64,000 nucleotides of DNA from Methylovorus mays (GCF_020531915.1 NZ_JAJAVG010000007.1:1-64000), one strand, 5' to 3'; positions 8,277-18,080 are shown, counted from the stretch's first letter. Program-made: numbers and translations. The notes: generated by a model from the sequence alone, not told the origin.

Positions 8277-9641
8277 TCAGACGGATGTCTGGATTTTTTC
8301 AAAGAGCGCAATCGATTCCACATGCGAGGTGTGGGGGAACATATTGATCACGCCCGCAGCTAGCAGGCGATAGCCCTTGAGGTTGACCAGCACGCCAGCA
8401 TCACGCGCCAGTGTCGCCGGATTGCATGAGACATACACAATCCGTTCAGGACCGGCTACCTTGGGGGCAACCGGCATGGTGCCATCCTCGCCACGGCCGA
8501 CATCCGCCAGCGACTTGATCAGCTCCAGTGCGCCATCCCGCGGTGGATCAATCAGCCATTTGTCGAAGTAGCCCAGCGATTGCAGCGCTTCTGGCGTCAT
8601 CTTGAACAGATCGGCCTCGCGATATTCCACCTGATCGGCCAGCCCATTCAGGCTGGCGCTTTCCACCGCACGCGCCACCAGCGCGGCTGAGCCTTCCATG
8701 CCCAGCACGGTCGCGCCGCTGCGTGCAATAGGCAGGGTAAAGTTGCCCAGGCCACAGAAAAAATCGGCAATACGCTCCTGCGGCTGGGCGCCAAGCAGCT
8801 GCATGGCACGGCGCAACATGACGCGATTGATATGCGGATTGACCTGGGTGAATTCAGTCGGCTTGAACGGATAGGTGAGCTGAAATTCCGGCAGCGAATA
8901 GGTCAACGCCGGGCCGTTCAATGGATAAAACGGCATGACGGTATCCGGCCCTTTGGTCTGGGTCCATATCTGTACGCCATGCGTATCGGCAAACGCCTTT
9001 AGGATGGGACCATCTTCGGGTCGCAATGCCTCGAGTATGCGCAGTACCAGCACGGTGGCCTGCTCGCCCACCGCTACTTCAATCTGCGGCAGGCGCTCAC
9101 GCACGCTCAATTGCGCGATCATGTGCTGCAAAGGCACGATCAATGCCGACACATGCGGTGGCAAGACTTCGCAGCTATCCATATGGGCCACAAAGCTGCT
9201 GGCTTTTTCATTGAAGCCGACCAATACGCCGCCTTTTTTCGGCACATGGCGCACCCGCAGGCGTGCCTTGTGACGATAACCCCATGCCGGGCCGTAGATA
9301 GGCGGCAGCATGGTTTCCGCCTTCACCTTGCCGATATGCCAGAGATTGCCTTCCAGCAGCCGCTGCTTGGCCGCCACTTGCCCGGAGAAGTCCAGATGTT
9401 GCAGGGCACAGCCACCGCAATAGCCGAAATGCGGGCATTTGGGCGTGGTTCTGAGGTTGGATGGTTTCAATACCTCCACCACATCCGCCACCTCGTAACT
9501 GGATTTGCGACGATGCGATTTGTAGGTCACCTGCTCGCTCGGCAGCGCGCCGTCAATAAAAATGGTTTTGCCGTCCACATGGGCGACACCGCGCCCTTCC
9601 TGATCCAGCGACTCAATAAATGCAATAGTAGAATTTTCCAT
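8277..9641 (-). CDS. rlmD: 23S rRNA (uracil(1939)-C5)-methyltransferase
   Basis: RlmD (RumA) makes m5U1939 in 23S rRNA using S-adenosylmethionine. The N-terminal TRAM domain (about 1-60) is followed by the iron-sulfur cluster cysteines C69, C75, C78 and C157, then the Rossmann methyltransferase domain ([15 protein letters not shown]) and the catalytic site [11 protein letters not shown] near the C-terminus. The start at ATG 9641 ([16 protein letters not shown]) gives 454 residues; an ATG three codons upstream at 9650 is equally possible. Further upstream extension would add sequence absent from the family. Confidence 0.94.
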   Translation of the reverse strand: MENSTIAFIESLDQEGRGVAHVDGKTIFIDGALPSEQVTYKSHRRKSSYEVADVVEVLKPSNLRTTPKCPHFGYCGGCALQHLDFSGQVAAKQRLLEGNLWHIGKVKAETMLPPIYGPAWGYRHKARLRVRHVPKKGGVLVGFNEKASSFVAHMDSCEVLPPHVSALIVPLQHMIAQLSVRERLPQIEVAVGEQATVLVLRILEALRPEDGPILKAFADTHGVQIWTQTKGPDTVMPFYPLNGPALTYSLPEFQLTYPFKPTEFTQVNPHINRVMLRRAMQLLGAQPQERIADFFCGLGNFTLPIARSGATVLGMEGSAALVARAVESASLNGLADQVEYREADLFKMTPEALQSLGYFDKWLIDPPRDGALELIKSLADVGRGEDGTMPVAPKVAGPERIVYVSCNPATLARDAGVLVNLKGYRLLAAGVINMFPHTSHVESIALFEKIQTSV

Positions 9642-9845
9642 GGCCGGCATTTTACCGCAGACTGCCTTGCACACGGCATACATCGATGCATGCACCTTAA
9701 TTTGTTGAACATGCACCCGGCAGGTGCAGAATCACTTGTACAAGCAGACAAATACCATGCAAACCAAGGCATTAAGGTCAATGTGCGCATGGGCATGTTT
9801 TTTGCTGAAGTGTTCTTGATCACATCCATTCAGAACAGAGGCCGT

Positions 9846-10823
9846 ATGCAAACTGCATCTCATGCCGCATTGAGCACCATGACATCCAGCCTGATACAGC
9901 ATCAGCAGACCGGGGACTTTGAACACCAGGCCAGCCTGCTCAAAGGCTGGAACCAGGATTACCTGCAACTCTCTGCCGGGGCGTTTGAGGGCTATGTCTC
10001 GGAGCTTTACCTGCGCGACATGCATCTGTTTCTCGAATACACCAACCAGGTGCTCTACCAGAGCGGCCATCTTGGCGAGGATGTCATTGCCATCGGCGTT
10101 CCCTTGCAAAGACCCCATGGCATGTTCTGTGGCAGTTCCTGTCAACCTGCTGCCGTCCATCTGTATTCCGGCAACCAGGGCTTTGAATATATCTCTGCCC
10201 AGGAAACCCTGGTGGGCGTGCTGACCATCAAGCGCGAAGTCTTAATGGCGGCACTGTGCCCTGATGAGCAGGCACAACTGTCGAATGTCATCAAGCAGGC
10301 CAGGCTGCTGCCTGTCAGTGAAAGTGCCTGGGTCAGGCTTTGCACGTATCTTTCCGGCACGTTTGAACGCTTGGCGACGACACCAGAGCTCGCAGATAGC
10401 ACAGCATTCCTTGAAAGCGTGCGCATGGCGGGCCTGGAGGTCATTGCCGATTGCCTGTTGCCAGCCGCAGAGGCGATCCATGTGCCTGGCGCAAAATCCT
10501 GGAAAATGATTACCGAAGTGCGAGAGCTGGTCAGCCAGCCAGATACGCAGGCGCTGACCGTAGCGGATTTATGCCAGAGACTGGGCACCAGCCGCCGCAG
10601 CCTGCAATACCACTTCGAACAGGCGCTCGATATCAGCCCGATTGCCTTCTTGCGCGCCGAACGCCTCAACGGCGTACGTCGCATGCTGAAAACCGCCAAC
10701 TCGGTGACGGAAGCCGCGACGCACTGGGGCTTCTGGCACTTCGGGCATTTTTCGCAGGAATACAAAAAGATGTTTGGCGAGCTGCCATCAACGACCTTCC
10801 GCCGCCTGCATCCGCTTAACTAA
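9846..10823 (+). CDS. AraC family regulator resembling the ethanolamine regulator EutR
   Basis: A 325-residue regulator if read from ATG 9846, or 314 from ATG 9879; a much longer open frame upstream overlaps rlmD and is not used. The N-terminal sensing part (IQHQQTGDFEHQASLLKGW, LQLSAGAFEGYVSELYL) resembles EutR-type regulators. The C-terminal two-helix DNA-binding domain spans about VADLCQRLGTSRRSLQYHF to FSQEYKKMFGELPSTTFRR. EutR activates ethanolamine utilisation in enterobacteria with ethanolamine and B12 as signals. The eut genes lie 2.5 kb away on the other strand, so regulation is plausible but inferred. Confidence 0.85.
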   Translation: MQTASHAALSTMTSSLIQHQQTGDFEHQASLLKGWNQDYLQLSAGAFEGYVSELYLRDMHLFLEYTNQVLYQSGHLGEDVIAIGVPLQRPHGMFCGSSCQPAAVHLYSGNQGFEYISAQETLVGVLTIKREVLMAALCPDEQAQLSNVIKQARLLPVSESAWVRLCTYLSGTFERLATTPELADSTAFLESVRMAGLEVIADCLLPAAEAIHVPGAKSWKMITEVRELVSQPDTQALTVADLCQRLGTSRRSLQYHFEQALDISPIAFLRAERLNGVRRMLKTANSVTEAATHWGFWHFGHFSQEYKKMFGELPSTTFRRLHPLN

Positions 10824-10835
10824 TTCTCCGCCAAA

Positions 10836-10885
10836 AAACAAAGGCCTGATGTGGAGCACCCGTTGGTGTCCATCATCAAGCCTTT
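10836..10885 (-). terminator. Terminator of the DAHP synthase gene
   Basis: A long imperfect inverted repeat (arms about 10840-10860 and 10865-10885) lies between the convergent AraC and aroG genes. On the minus strand it is followed by TTTGTTTTTT, fitting a Rho-independent terminator for DAHP synthase; it may also help stop the plus-strand transcript. Confidence 0.75.
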
Positions 10886-10939
10886 ATTTATCGCCAACCT
10901 TCACCCATCCGGGTGCTCTTCTGGCGCGGAGCTTATGAC

Positions 10940-12022
10940 TTACTCGGTTTCTTCCTGAAATTTGCGGCGGGCACGCACACCGGCAGCCAGCGTATCCAGC
11001 AAGGACACCGTGTCGTCCCATCCCAGGCAGGCATCGGTGATCGACTTGCCATATTCCAGCGTGCAGCCAGGGCTGTGCTCCTGACGCCCTTCGTTCAGGT
11101 GCGACTCCACCATGACGCCGATAATACGGTCATCGCCACCTGCCAGCTGGCCGGAGACATCCAGCGCTACATCCAGCTGACGCCGGTATTGCTTGAGGCT
11201 ATTGGCGTGCGAGCAATCGATCATCACCTTGGCGGCCAGTCCGGCCGAGGCCAGCTCATGCGCTGCTGCTTCCACATAGGCCGCCTCGTAGTTAGGCTCC
11301 TTGCCACCACGCAGAATCACATGGCAGTCTTCATTGCCACTGGTCGACACAATCGCGGAATGGCCTTCCTTGGTAACGGACAGAAAGTGATGCGGGCTGG
11401 CAGCCGCCTTGATCGCATCGACTGCAATGCGGATATTGCCATCCGTCCCATTCTTGAAGCCCACGGGGCACGATAAGCCGGAAGCCAGCTCGCGATGCAC
11501 CTGTGACTCGGTGGTGCGCGCACCAATCGCGCCCCAGCTCACCAGGTCGGCGGTGTATTGCGGCGTAATGGTATCGAGGAATTCGGTGCCCGCAGGCATG
11601 CCCAGCTCATTCACTTCCAGCAGGAAGCGACGGGCGAGTTGCAGGCCTTCGTTGATACGGAAACTGCCATCCAGGTACGGGTCGTTGATCAAGCCTTTCC
11701 AGCCCACGGTGGTGCGTGGCTTCTCGAAATACACGCGCATGACGATGAGAAGATCGGCCGACAGGCGATTGCGCTCTTGCAGCAGGCGCTTGGCGTACTC
11801 GACACCCGCATCGTAATCGTGGATGGAGCATGGCCCGATGATCACCAGCAGGCGGTCATCGGAGCTGTGCAGGATACGGTGAATGGCAGCGCGGGTTTCG
11901 AGGATATTGTCTGTCGTGGCACTCGTGGCCTGCAACTCATCCAGCAGGTCTGACGGTGGGCGCAACTCCTTGATTTCCTTGATACGGACATCATCGGTGG
12001 CAAATTTTTGACTAGGACTCAT
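10940..12022 (-). CDS. aroG: 3-deoxy-7-phosphoheptulonate (DAHP) synthase, class I
   Basis: The enzyme condenses phosphoenolpyruvate and erythrose 4-phosphate in the first step of aromatic amino acid synthesis. The start MSPSQKFATDDVRIKEIKEL at 12022 gives 360 residues, close to AroF/G/H. Class I motifs include IGPCSIHD, MRVYFEKPRTTVGWKGLINDP and IDCSHANS. Which allosteric type (Phe-, Tyr- or Trp-sensitive) it is cannot be read safely, so the symbol reflects the family. The gene stands alone, with its own terminator. Confidence 0.94.
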   Translation of the reverse strand: MSPSQKFATDDVRIKEIKELRPPSDLLDELQATSATTDNILETRAAIHRILHSSDDRLLVIIGPCSIHDYDAGVEYAKRLLQERNRLSADLLIVMRVYFEKPRTTVGWKGLINDPYLDGSFRINEGLQLARRFLLEVNELGMPAGTEFLDTITPQYTADLVSWGAIGARTTESQVHRELASGLSCPVGFKNGTDGNIRIAVDAIKAAASPHHFLSVTKEGHSAIVSTSGNEDCHVILRGGKEPNYEAAYVEAAAHELASAGLAAKVMIDCSHANSLKQYRRQLDVALDVSGQLAGGDDRIIGVMVESHLNEGRQEHSPGCTLEYGKSITDACLGWDDTVSLLDTLAAGVRARRKFQEETE

Positions 12023-12349
12023 GAATTCTGCAATGCAGCGCAAGGCGCAAACGATGTGCTTGAAGTAAAACGGCTATTATAAGAGCTGTGCAAAAAAAAG
12101 TAGATTGATTATTTGCACCCTGACGATTTACGCCGCAAATCAGCCGCCGAGGCGGATTCCGGGCCCATACACAGGCCCACATGATTTAAGTCATTAGTCA
12201 TAAAGGATTATTGCACCCGCATGATGCTTTGATTATCATGCAACACGGCTTGGGAAGAAGCCATCAAAACGATAAATCGGCATAGACCATGATTAGCTCC
12301 ACTACGACGCCGCACGCATTGGGCGGTCATATCATTCAACATCGGAATA
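12023..12349. other. Divergent intergenic region, no recognised feature
   Basis: This AT-richer stretch separates the leftward DAHP synthase gene from the rightward J-domain gene and should carry promoters for both. I see no clear binding-site dyad, attenuator peptide or RNA gene. Confidence 0.5.
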
Positions 12350-13276
12350 ATGCGTAAGAAACTCCACACGCATTACGACAACCTCAAGGTTGCGCGCAAC
12401 GCGCCACCCGAAGTGATTCGTGCGGCCTACAAAACCCTGTCGCAGAAATACCATCCCGACCGCAATCCGGATAATGCCGAGGCTTCGCGCATCATGGCGC
12501 TGATCAATACCTCGTACGAAGTGCTGTCCGATCAGGAAAAACGCAAGTCGCATGATTTGTGGATTGCCGAGCAGGAAGTGGTCGTACGCCGGCCACCACC
12601 TCCTCCGCCCGAACAGCCGCGAGCCAGCAGGGCCGAACCCAGAACAGAATCCGCTGCACCCAAGACTTCAGCTTCAGCCGTATTCGGGAGCCGCTTGCGC
12701 CAGCATTGGGCCACCCGGCATCTGCTACGCTATGGCCTGCTTTATATCAGCAGCGCGGTCTTTATCTGGACCTTCAGCAGCGACAAGCAGGCCCCGGCGG
12801 TCACCATGCCCAAGCAGTATGTGGCCACCCCGCCCATGGAACCGGAAGCCAGCCTCACTACCAGCAAGCGCACGCCATTTGCGCCCAATGGCGCGCCGTG
12901 GCCGCACAACGCGGGCTATGTGGATGGTTACCCAAAATTGCGTATGCAAGGTCTGTCGACCGTTACCGTGGACAATCGACAGAATGATGGTGATGTTTTC
13001 GTAAAACTGGTCTACCTTGGCGACGATCAGGCATTTCCGGTACGGCAGTTTTTCATTCCCGCCCGCGGGAAATTCACGCTGACCAAGGTCAACCCCGGCG
13101 ATTACGATATCCGCTACCGCAACCTGCAAAATGGCGCCCTGGCAAGATCAGAAGCGTTCAAACTGGAAGAATCAAGCACCACCGAGGGCATTCAGTTCAG
13201 CAAGATCACCATGACGCTGTACAAGGTGGAAAACGGCAACATGCAGACCTACAACCTGACCGACGAAGAGTTCTAG
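12350..13276 (+). CDS. Membrane-anchored J-domain protein with unknown C-terminal domain
   Basis: This 308-residue protein begins with a type III-like J-domain (about 8-72) with the essential HPD at 35-37 and YKTLSQKYHPDRNPDN around it. A proline-rich linker (about 81-100) precedes one transmembrane helix (about 125-143). The C-terminal part (about 190-308) is predicted mostly beta and periplasmic: it runs through VDNRQNDGDVFVKLVY and VNPGDYDIRYRNLQNG and resembles no named domain I know. It should recruit DnaK at the inner membrane; the role of the outer part is unknown. Its stop is directly adjacent to the stop of eutC on the other strand. Confidence 0.85.
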   Translation: MRKKLHTHYDNLKVARNAPPEVIRAAYKTLSQKYHPDRNPDNAEASRIMALINTSYEVLSDQEKRKSHDLWIAEQEVVVRRPPPPPPEQPRASRAEPRTESAAPKTSASAVFGSRLRQHWATRHLLRYGLLYISSAVFIWTFSSDKQAPAVTMPKQYVATPPMEPEASLTTSKRTPFAPNGAPWPHNAGYVDGYPKLRMQGLSTVTVDNRQNDGDVFVKLVYLGDDQAFPVRQFFIPARGKFTLTKVNPGDYDIRYRNLQNGALARSEAFKLEESSTTEGIQFSKITMTLYKVENGNMQTYNLTDEEF

Positions 13277-14092
13277 TCAGGCAGATTCTCCCGGCAAACG
13301 CGGTACGGCCTGCACTTCGATTTCTACTGCGTCACTCTCATCCTTCAGCGCCACACCCGAAAGCTTGAGCCGCATGGATTCGCGTGCCAGCCACAGCAGT
13401 TTTCGAGCAGCCGCCGCGTACATCAGGCCTTCTGGCCGCACATTCGAAATGCAGTTGCGATCCGCATCGTTACGACCGGTGCGGGGGTCATAGGTCAGGT
13501 AAACACCCAGGCTATCCGGTGAACTCAGGCCAGGGCGCTCACCAATCAGCATGGCGACCATGCGGGCGTTGAGCAACTCGCCTATGGTATCGGCAATGGC
13601 CACACGCGCCTGGCGCACCAGCACCACCGGGCCCGTGCTCCAGTCCGGCGGAAAGATCGCCTTGATTTCGGCCAGCAAGCCGTGCACATGCCGCTCTACT
13701 GCCAGGGATGACAAGCCGTCCCCGACCACGATGAGCAGGTCTATCGGACTGGCGCTGCGCATGGCCAGCAGCTTTTCGCTATCAGCCTCACTGAGGCGAC
13801 GCCCGAGGTCGGGCCGCAGCAGATAGGTCGCGCGATCCGGCGCACAGCTATGCACCTGCACGGTGTCGTAACCCAGTTCGGCAATGCCCGCCGCCAGTTG
13901 ATCCATATCCAGCGCCAGATGCACGGCATCGCGCGCCATGGCATGCGACATGCCAAAATCCAGCACTTCACGCGTAGGCAGGCTGCTGCCCACCCGTCCC
14001 AGGGCAATGCGCGCACGGGTAAAGCCTTTCAGCTGCTGCCAGGGGTCATCGGCCAAGGCTTCTGGTTTAAGAGGTTGATCGTTTTCTTTCAT
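13277..14092 (-). CDS. eutC: Ethanolamine ammonia-lyase, small subunit
   Basis: EutC forms with EutB the adenosylcobalamin-dependent lyase that converts ethanolamine to acetaldehyde and ammonia. The 271 residues match the family, with FTRARIALGRVGSSLPT near residue 25, SHAMARDAVHLALD, and the C-terminal RNCISNVRPEGLMYAAAA. It follows eutB by 6 bp. No microcompartment shell genes or acetaldehyde dehydrogenase gene lie in the window. Confidence 0.95.
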   Translation of the reverse strand: MKENDQPLKPEALADDPWQQLKGFTRARIALGRVGSSLPTREVLDFGMSHAMARDAVHLALDMDQLAAGIAELGYDTVQVHSCAPDRATYLLRPDLGRRLSEADSEKLLAMRSASPIDLLIVVGDGLSSLAVERHVHGLLAEIKAIFPPDWSTGPVVLVRQARVAIADTIGELLNARMVAMLIGERPGLSSPDSLGVYLTYDPRTGRNDADRNCISNVRPEGLMYAAAARKLLWLARESMRLKLSGVALKDESDAVEIEVQAVPRLPGESA

Positions 14093-14098
14093 GGGAAA

Positions 14099-15496
14099 CT
14101 ACGCTGCACTCAACAGATTCTTGGGCATGTTTTGCAACATGTGATGACCAGTACGCACCGGCTGCACCAGGCCTTGGGCGTCCATGATGTTCATTTTCAT
14201 CAGCCACTGCTCGAATTCCGGCGCAGGCTTCAGGCCCAGCACCTTGCGCAGGTAAAGCGCATCGTGGAATGAGGTGGTCTGGTAATTCAGCATGATGTCG
14301 TCCGCACCGGGGATGCCCATGATAAAGGTCAGGCCAGCAGCCCCCAGCAAGGTCATCAGGGTATCCATATCATCCTGATCGGCCTCAGCATGGTTGGTGT
14401 AGCAGACATCGCAGCCCAGCGGCAGACCCAGCAGCTTGCCGCAGAAGTGATCTTCCAGCCCGGCGCGGATGATCTGCTTGCCATCGTAGAGGTATTCCGG
14501 CCCGATAAAGCCGACCACGGTATTGCTGAGCAAGGGCGAAAAGCGGCGCGCCACGGCATAGGCACGGGCTTCCACCGTTTGCTGATCCACGCCGAAATTG
14601 GCGTTGGCGGACAAGGCCGAGCCCTGCCCGGTTTCAAAATACATGACGTTATTGCCGACCGTGCCGCGCTTGAGCGCCTGAGCGGCGTCATGCGCCTCCT
14701 GCAAAATACCCAGGTTGATGCCAAAACTCTGGTTGGCTTTTTCGGTACCGGCAATCGACTGGAATACCAGGTCCACCGGCGCGCCCTTTTCCATCACCTG
14801 AATCTGGTTGGTGACATGCGTCAGCACGCAGGATTGGGTAGGAATGCCGTATTGGTTGATGACTTCATCCACCAGGTAATACAGATCCATCAGCGCCGGA
14901 ATACTGTCGGTCGCCGGATTGATGCCGATCACCGCATCGCCGGAGCCATACAGCAGGCCATCCAGCATGGAGGCGGCTATGCCACGCGCATCGTCAGTGG
15001 GGTGATTCGGTTGCAAGCGCACCGACAGGCGGCCCGGCAAACCGATGGTATTGCGAAACGCCGTGGTCACATGGCACTTGCGCGCCACCAGTATCAAGTC
15101 CTGATTGCGCATCAGCTTGCTGACAGCGGCGGCCATTTCCGGGGTTATACCGGCAGCTACACGCTTCAGTGTGACGCTGTCGGCGATGTCAGACAGCAGC
15201 CAGTCACGAAAACCGCCCACGGTGAGGTGACTGATCTCGGCAAAGGCGGTGGCATCGTGCGTATCCATGATGAGGCGCGTCACCTCGTCTTCTTCATACG
15301 GCACGACCGCTTCCTGCAGGAACTGGCGCAAGGGAATATCGGCCAGGCACATGCGGGCGGCCATGCGTTCGGCATAGGTCTCCGCGGCCACCCCGGCCAG
15401 ATAATCACCAGAGCGGGCTGGCGTTGCTTTGGCCAGCACGTCTTTCAAATCGGTAAAGGTATAGTGGACTTGGCCTACGCTATGACTGTATTTCAT
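14099..15496 (-). CDS. eutB: Ethanolamine ammonia-lyase, large subunit
   Basis: The catalytic subunit holds the active site and, with EutC, the B12 cofactor. The start MKYSHSVGQVHYTFTDLKD at 15496 gives 465 residues; an ATG three codons upstream is possible. Family stretches include VGFIGPEYLYDGKQIIRAG, DVCYTNHAEADQDDMDTLM and MGIPGADDIMLNYQTTSFHD. It is preceded by the permease gene and a 134-bp gap containing a hairpin, and followed closely by eutC. Confidence 0.96.
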   Translation of the reverse strand: MKYSHSVGQVHYTFTDLKDVLAKATPARSGDYLAGVAAETYAERMAARMCLADIPLRQFLQEAVVPYEEDEVTRLIMDTHDATAFAEISHLTVGGFRDWLLSDIADSVTLKRVAAGITPEMAAAVSKLMRNQDLILVARKCHVTTAFRNTIGLPGRLSVRLQPNHPTDDARGIAASMLDGLLYGSGDAVIGINPATDSIPALMDLYYLVDEVINQYGIPTQSCVLTHVTNQIQVMEKGAPVDLVFQSIAGTEKANQSFGINLGILQEAHDAAQALKRGTVGNNVMYFETGQGSALSANANFGVDQQTVEARAYAVARRFSPLLSNTVVGFIGPEYLYDGKQIIRAGLEDHFCGKLLGLPLGCDVCYTNHAEADQDDMDTLMTLLGAAGLTFIMGIPGADDIMLNYQTTSFHDALYLRKVLGLKPAPEFEQWLMKMNIMDAQGLVQPVRTGHHMLQNMPKNLLSAA

Positions 15497-15553
15497 GGCA
15501 TGCATCCATTGGGTTGAAGATGGCAGCAGGGGGCGACAATCTACCTGCATGCC

Positions 15554-15579
15554 GTGCCGGAGTCGCTAGACCCCGGCAC
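15554..15579. repeat. Intergenic hairpin between permease and eutB
   Basis: An inverted repeat GTGCCGG/CCGGCAC (15554-15560 with 15573-15579), with further pairs inside, lies between the permease stop and the eutB start. There is no T run, so it is not a standard terminator. It may stabilise RNA ends or tune expression within the unit. Confidence 0.5.
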
Positions 15580-15630
15580 TGACATTCCTGCGGCCATTGT
15601 TACATGACGATCACAATTAACTCTCTGACA

Positions 15631-17001
15631 CTATACGGCAGTGCCTGCCACCACATTGTCTGACGAAGCATCGCGGTGATGCTGGGTCACACTGTAGTAC
15701 ACATAGGCCAGCGCCATCAGCACAACAAAGATGAAAGCCAGCAGCTGGTTATAGTAGATCATGGTCACCAGGCTGACGACGGCCAGACCCAGCGCAATTG
15801 CCGGGAACAATGGATAGGCAATCGCAGTGAACGGACGTTCCAGGTTAGGCTCATTTTTACGCAGCGCAAACAGGCTGATCATGGACATGATGTACATGAC
15901 AATCGCGCCGAACACCGCCATGGTGATCAGGTTGGCCGTCAGCGTCATGCCGCCGAACTGGATCAGGTCATCACTGAAAATCGCGGCCACGCCCACGACG
16001 CCACCGGCAATGATGGCACGGTGTGGGGTCTTGAACTTGGGATGCACTTCACCGAAATACTTGGGCATGTAGCCAGCACGGGCCAGGGCAAAAATCTGGC
16101 GCGAGTAGCCCAGGATAATGCCGTGGAAGGACGCCACCAGGCCGAACAGGCCAATCCACACCAGCATATGCAGCCAGCCGCTGTTTTCACCCACGATCAT
16201 CTTCATCGCCTGTGGCAATGGATCATTGATGTTGGACAGCGTGCGCCAGTCACCAGCACCACCGGCAAATACCATCACGCCTATCGCCAGCGCTACCAGC
16301 GTCAGAATGCCCGCGATGTAAGCCTTGGGAATGGTGCGCTTGGGATCTTTGGCTTCTTCTGCTGCCATGGCAACCCCTTCAATCGCCAGGAAGAACCAGA
16401 TCGCAAACGGAATCGCCGCCACAATGCCGGGGATAGCCGCCATGCTGAAGGTGTTCTCGCCAGACCAGCCGTTAGCTACGAAATTGCTGAACGAGAAACC
16501 AGGCGACACCACGCCCATGAACACCAGCAATTCAATAATGGCCAGGATGGTCACAAACAGCTCAAAAGTCGCAGCAATGCGCACGCCAATGATGTTGAGA
16601 CCAATAAAGATCACATAAGCCCCGGCCGCCATGATCTTGGGATCAACGCCCGGAAACTGCACATTCAAATAGGCACCGATCGCCATGGCAATCGCCGGCG
16701 GTGCAAATACAAACTCCACCAGCGTGGCAAAACCGGCAATAAAGGCCGCCTTGGAACCCAAGGCACGCCGCGCGTAGGCAAAAGGCCCACCCGCGTGCGG
16801 AATGGAAGTTGTCAGCTCGGTAAAGCTGAAAATGAAGGTGGTATACATGATCGCGATGAGGATCGCGGTGACCAGAAAGCCCAGCGTACCGGCTTGCGCC
16901 CAGCCGTAGCTCCAGCCGAAATATTCACCTGAAATCACCAGGCCCACAGCCAGGCCCCACAGGTGCCAGCCGTTCAAAGAGGATTTTAAAGAGGTGCTCA
17001 T
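15631..17001 (-). CDS. eat: Ethanolamine permease, APC superfamily
   Basis: This 456-residue protein has about twelve hydrophobic helices and the amino acid-polyamine-organocation permease pattern. The stretch LAVGLVISGEYFGWSYGWAQ and SIPHAGGPFAYARRALG are typical of the ethanolamine permease subfamily (TIGR00908 type). It precedes eutB and eutC on the same strand and supplies their substrate across the inner membrane. A terminator separates it from the upstream porin gene, so it needs its own promoter or read-through; I could not pick a promoter. Confidence 0.92.
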   Translation of the reverse strand: MSTSLKSSLNGWHLWGLAVGLVISGEYFGWSYGWAQAGTLGFLVTAILIAIMYTTFIFSFTELTTSIPHAGGPFAYARRALGSKAAFIAGFATLVEFVFAPPAIAMAIGAYLNVQFPGVDPKIMAAGAYVIFIGLNIIGVRIAATFELFVTILAIIELLVFMGVVSPGFSFSNFVANGWSGENTFSMAAIPGIVAAIPFAIWFFLAIEGVAMAAEEAKDPKRTIPKAYIAGILTLVALAIGVMVFAGGAGDWRTLSNINDPLPQAMKMIVGENSGWLHMLVWIGLFGLVASFHGIILGYSRQIFALARAGYMPKYFGEVHPKFKTPHRAIIAGGVVGVAAIFSDDLIQFGGMTLTANLITMAVFGAIVMYIMSMISLFALRKNEPNLERPFTAIAYPLFPAIALGLAVVSLVTMIYYNQLLAFIFVVLMALAYVYYSVTQHHRDASSDNVVAGTAV

Positions 17002-17030
17002 GACAGAACTCCGTATCGAAAATGGACGTG

Positions 17031-17064
17031 AAAAACCAATACGGCGGCCTCAGCCGCCGTATTG
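17031..17064 (-). terminator. Terminator between porin and ethanolamine permease genes
   Basis: A perfect 12-bp stem (17037-17048 with 17053-17064) with a 4-nt loop, followed on the minus strand by GGTTTTTC. It begins 8 nt after the porin stop codon. Confidence 0.88.
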
Positions 17065-17071
17065 ACCAGCA

Positions 17072-17953
17072 TTAGAATGCTCTGGAGATCGAAACGAAGA
17101 ACTTGTCTTTGGCGATATCCGACTTGGATACCGTGTTTTCCAGACTCAGGAAGTTCTTGTAGGCATCAGGTTCATTGGTACCGGAGTAGAAGGCACCGAC
17201 AGACCAGCCCTTGTCAAAGGTTTTGGTGACACCCGCCTTGTAGTAAGTGATGTCCAGACCGGTCGAGTTGTTGATCACTTGATGACCGACTTGACCTGAC
17301 AGGTTCCAGGTTGGCATCACTTCATAGGCAGCATCCAGCTCGTAGAAGTACGAACCCTTGGTGCTACCAGTCACGCCTGCGCTGAGGTCGCCAGCAAAAC
17401 CACCATTAACAGGAGAGTTGTTGGTGTTCCAGCCCCAGTATTCAGTGGCAGTAATACCGGTCTTGAATGTCAGCCATTGATAAGTCAGCGAGCCGTAGAT
17501 TTCCAGCGTATTCAGGCGATTGGCCTTGGTGGTACCAGCTGGATAGATTGGTGGGTTGAAAGCAGAGTCTTCCCAGTCAGCACCAGGGTAGATGTAGTAG
17601 ATGGCACCCACATCGTAGCCAACTTCAGTACTAGGAATGGTGTTGCGGAAACCAGCATAGATATCGGTTTCCAGATTGGCACCTGGCAGCCACTTATCAG
17701 ACACATTCGATGCAAAGAAACCAGCATACAAACCAGACTTGTGGTCTGCCTCAACGCTCAGCTGAGCCGCTGGCTTGCCCCAGGTCTGTGATTGACCACG
17801 GAAGATGTAATCACTAACAAAGCCGATGGTGCTTGGAAAAGTCCAATCTGACTCGGCAGCAGGTGCGGCCGCTTCATCAGCAGCAAAAACAGGAGCAGCA
17901 AAGCCTGCAGCAAACATCAGCGCAACAAGGCTCTTTACAGGTGTATTCAACAT
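17072..17953 (-). CDS. TorF family putative porin (outer membrane beta-barrel)
   Basis: From ATG 17953 (preceded by AAGGGG) the product has 293 residues. A signal peptide ends near residues 24-25 (PVFA-AD). The mature N-terminus WTFPSTIGFVSDYIFRGQSQTWGKPAAQ is typical of the TIGR02001 (gcw_chp, TorF) family, and the C-terminus ends in Phe like other barrel proteins. Such porins often accompany nitrogen or osmolyte uptake genes. It lies between the guanidine and ethanolamine modules and could admit either compound, which is inference. Confidence 0.85.
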   Translation of the reverse strand: MLNTPVKSLVALMFAAGFAAPVFAADEAAAPAAESDWTFPSTIGFVSDYIFRGQSQTWGKPAAQLSVEADHKSGLYAGFFASNVSDKWLPGANLETDIYAGFRNTIPSTEVGYDVGAIYYIYPGADWEDSAFNPPIYPAGTTKANRLNTLEIYGSLTYQWLTFKTGITATEYWGWNTNNSPVNGGFAGDLSAGVTGSTKGSYFYELDAAYEVMPTWNLSGQVGHQVINNSTGLDITYYKAGVTKTFDKGWSVGAFYSGTNEPDAYKNFLSLENTVSKSDIAKDKFFVSISRAF

Positions 17954-18080
17954 CACAATCCCCTTATTTAATGAATGAATAGAGATAAAAAAACAAACGT
18001 CACAATCGCGTCTTGGGTTTGATAATCCTCCTTTAAAAAACATCGCACTATCCCATTTTGGCAAAATAGCCACACCAGCC

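Noticed and set aside
9111-9845. N-terminal extension of the AraC regulator
   Set aside because: The extra 245 codons overlap rlmD and do not resemble an AraC-family sensor domain; normal starts exist at 9846 and 9879.
15554-15579. Hairpin before eutB as a B12 riboswitch
   Set aside because: It is a single short hairpin without the cobalamin-box sequence and far too small.
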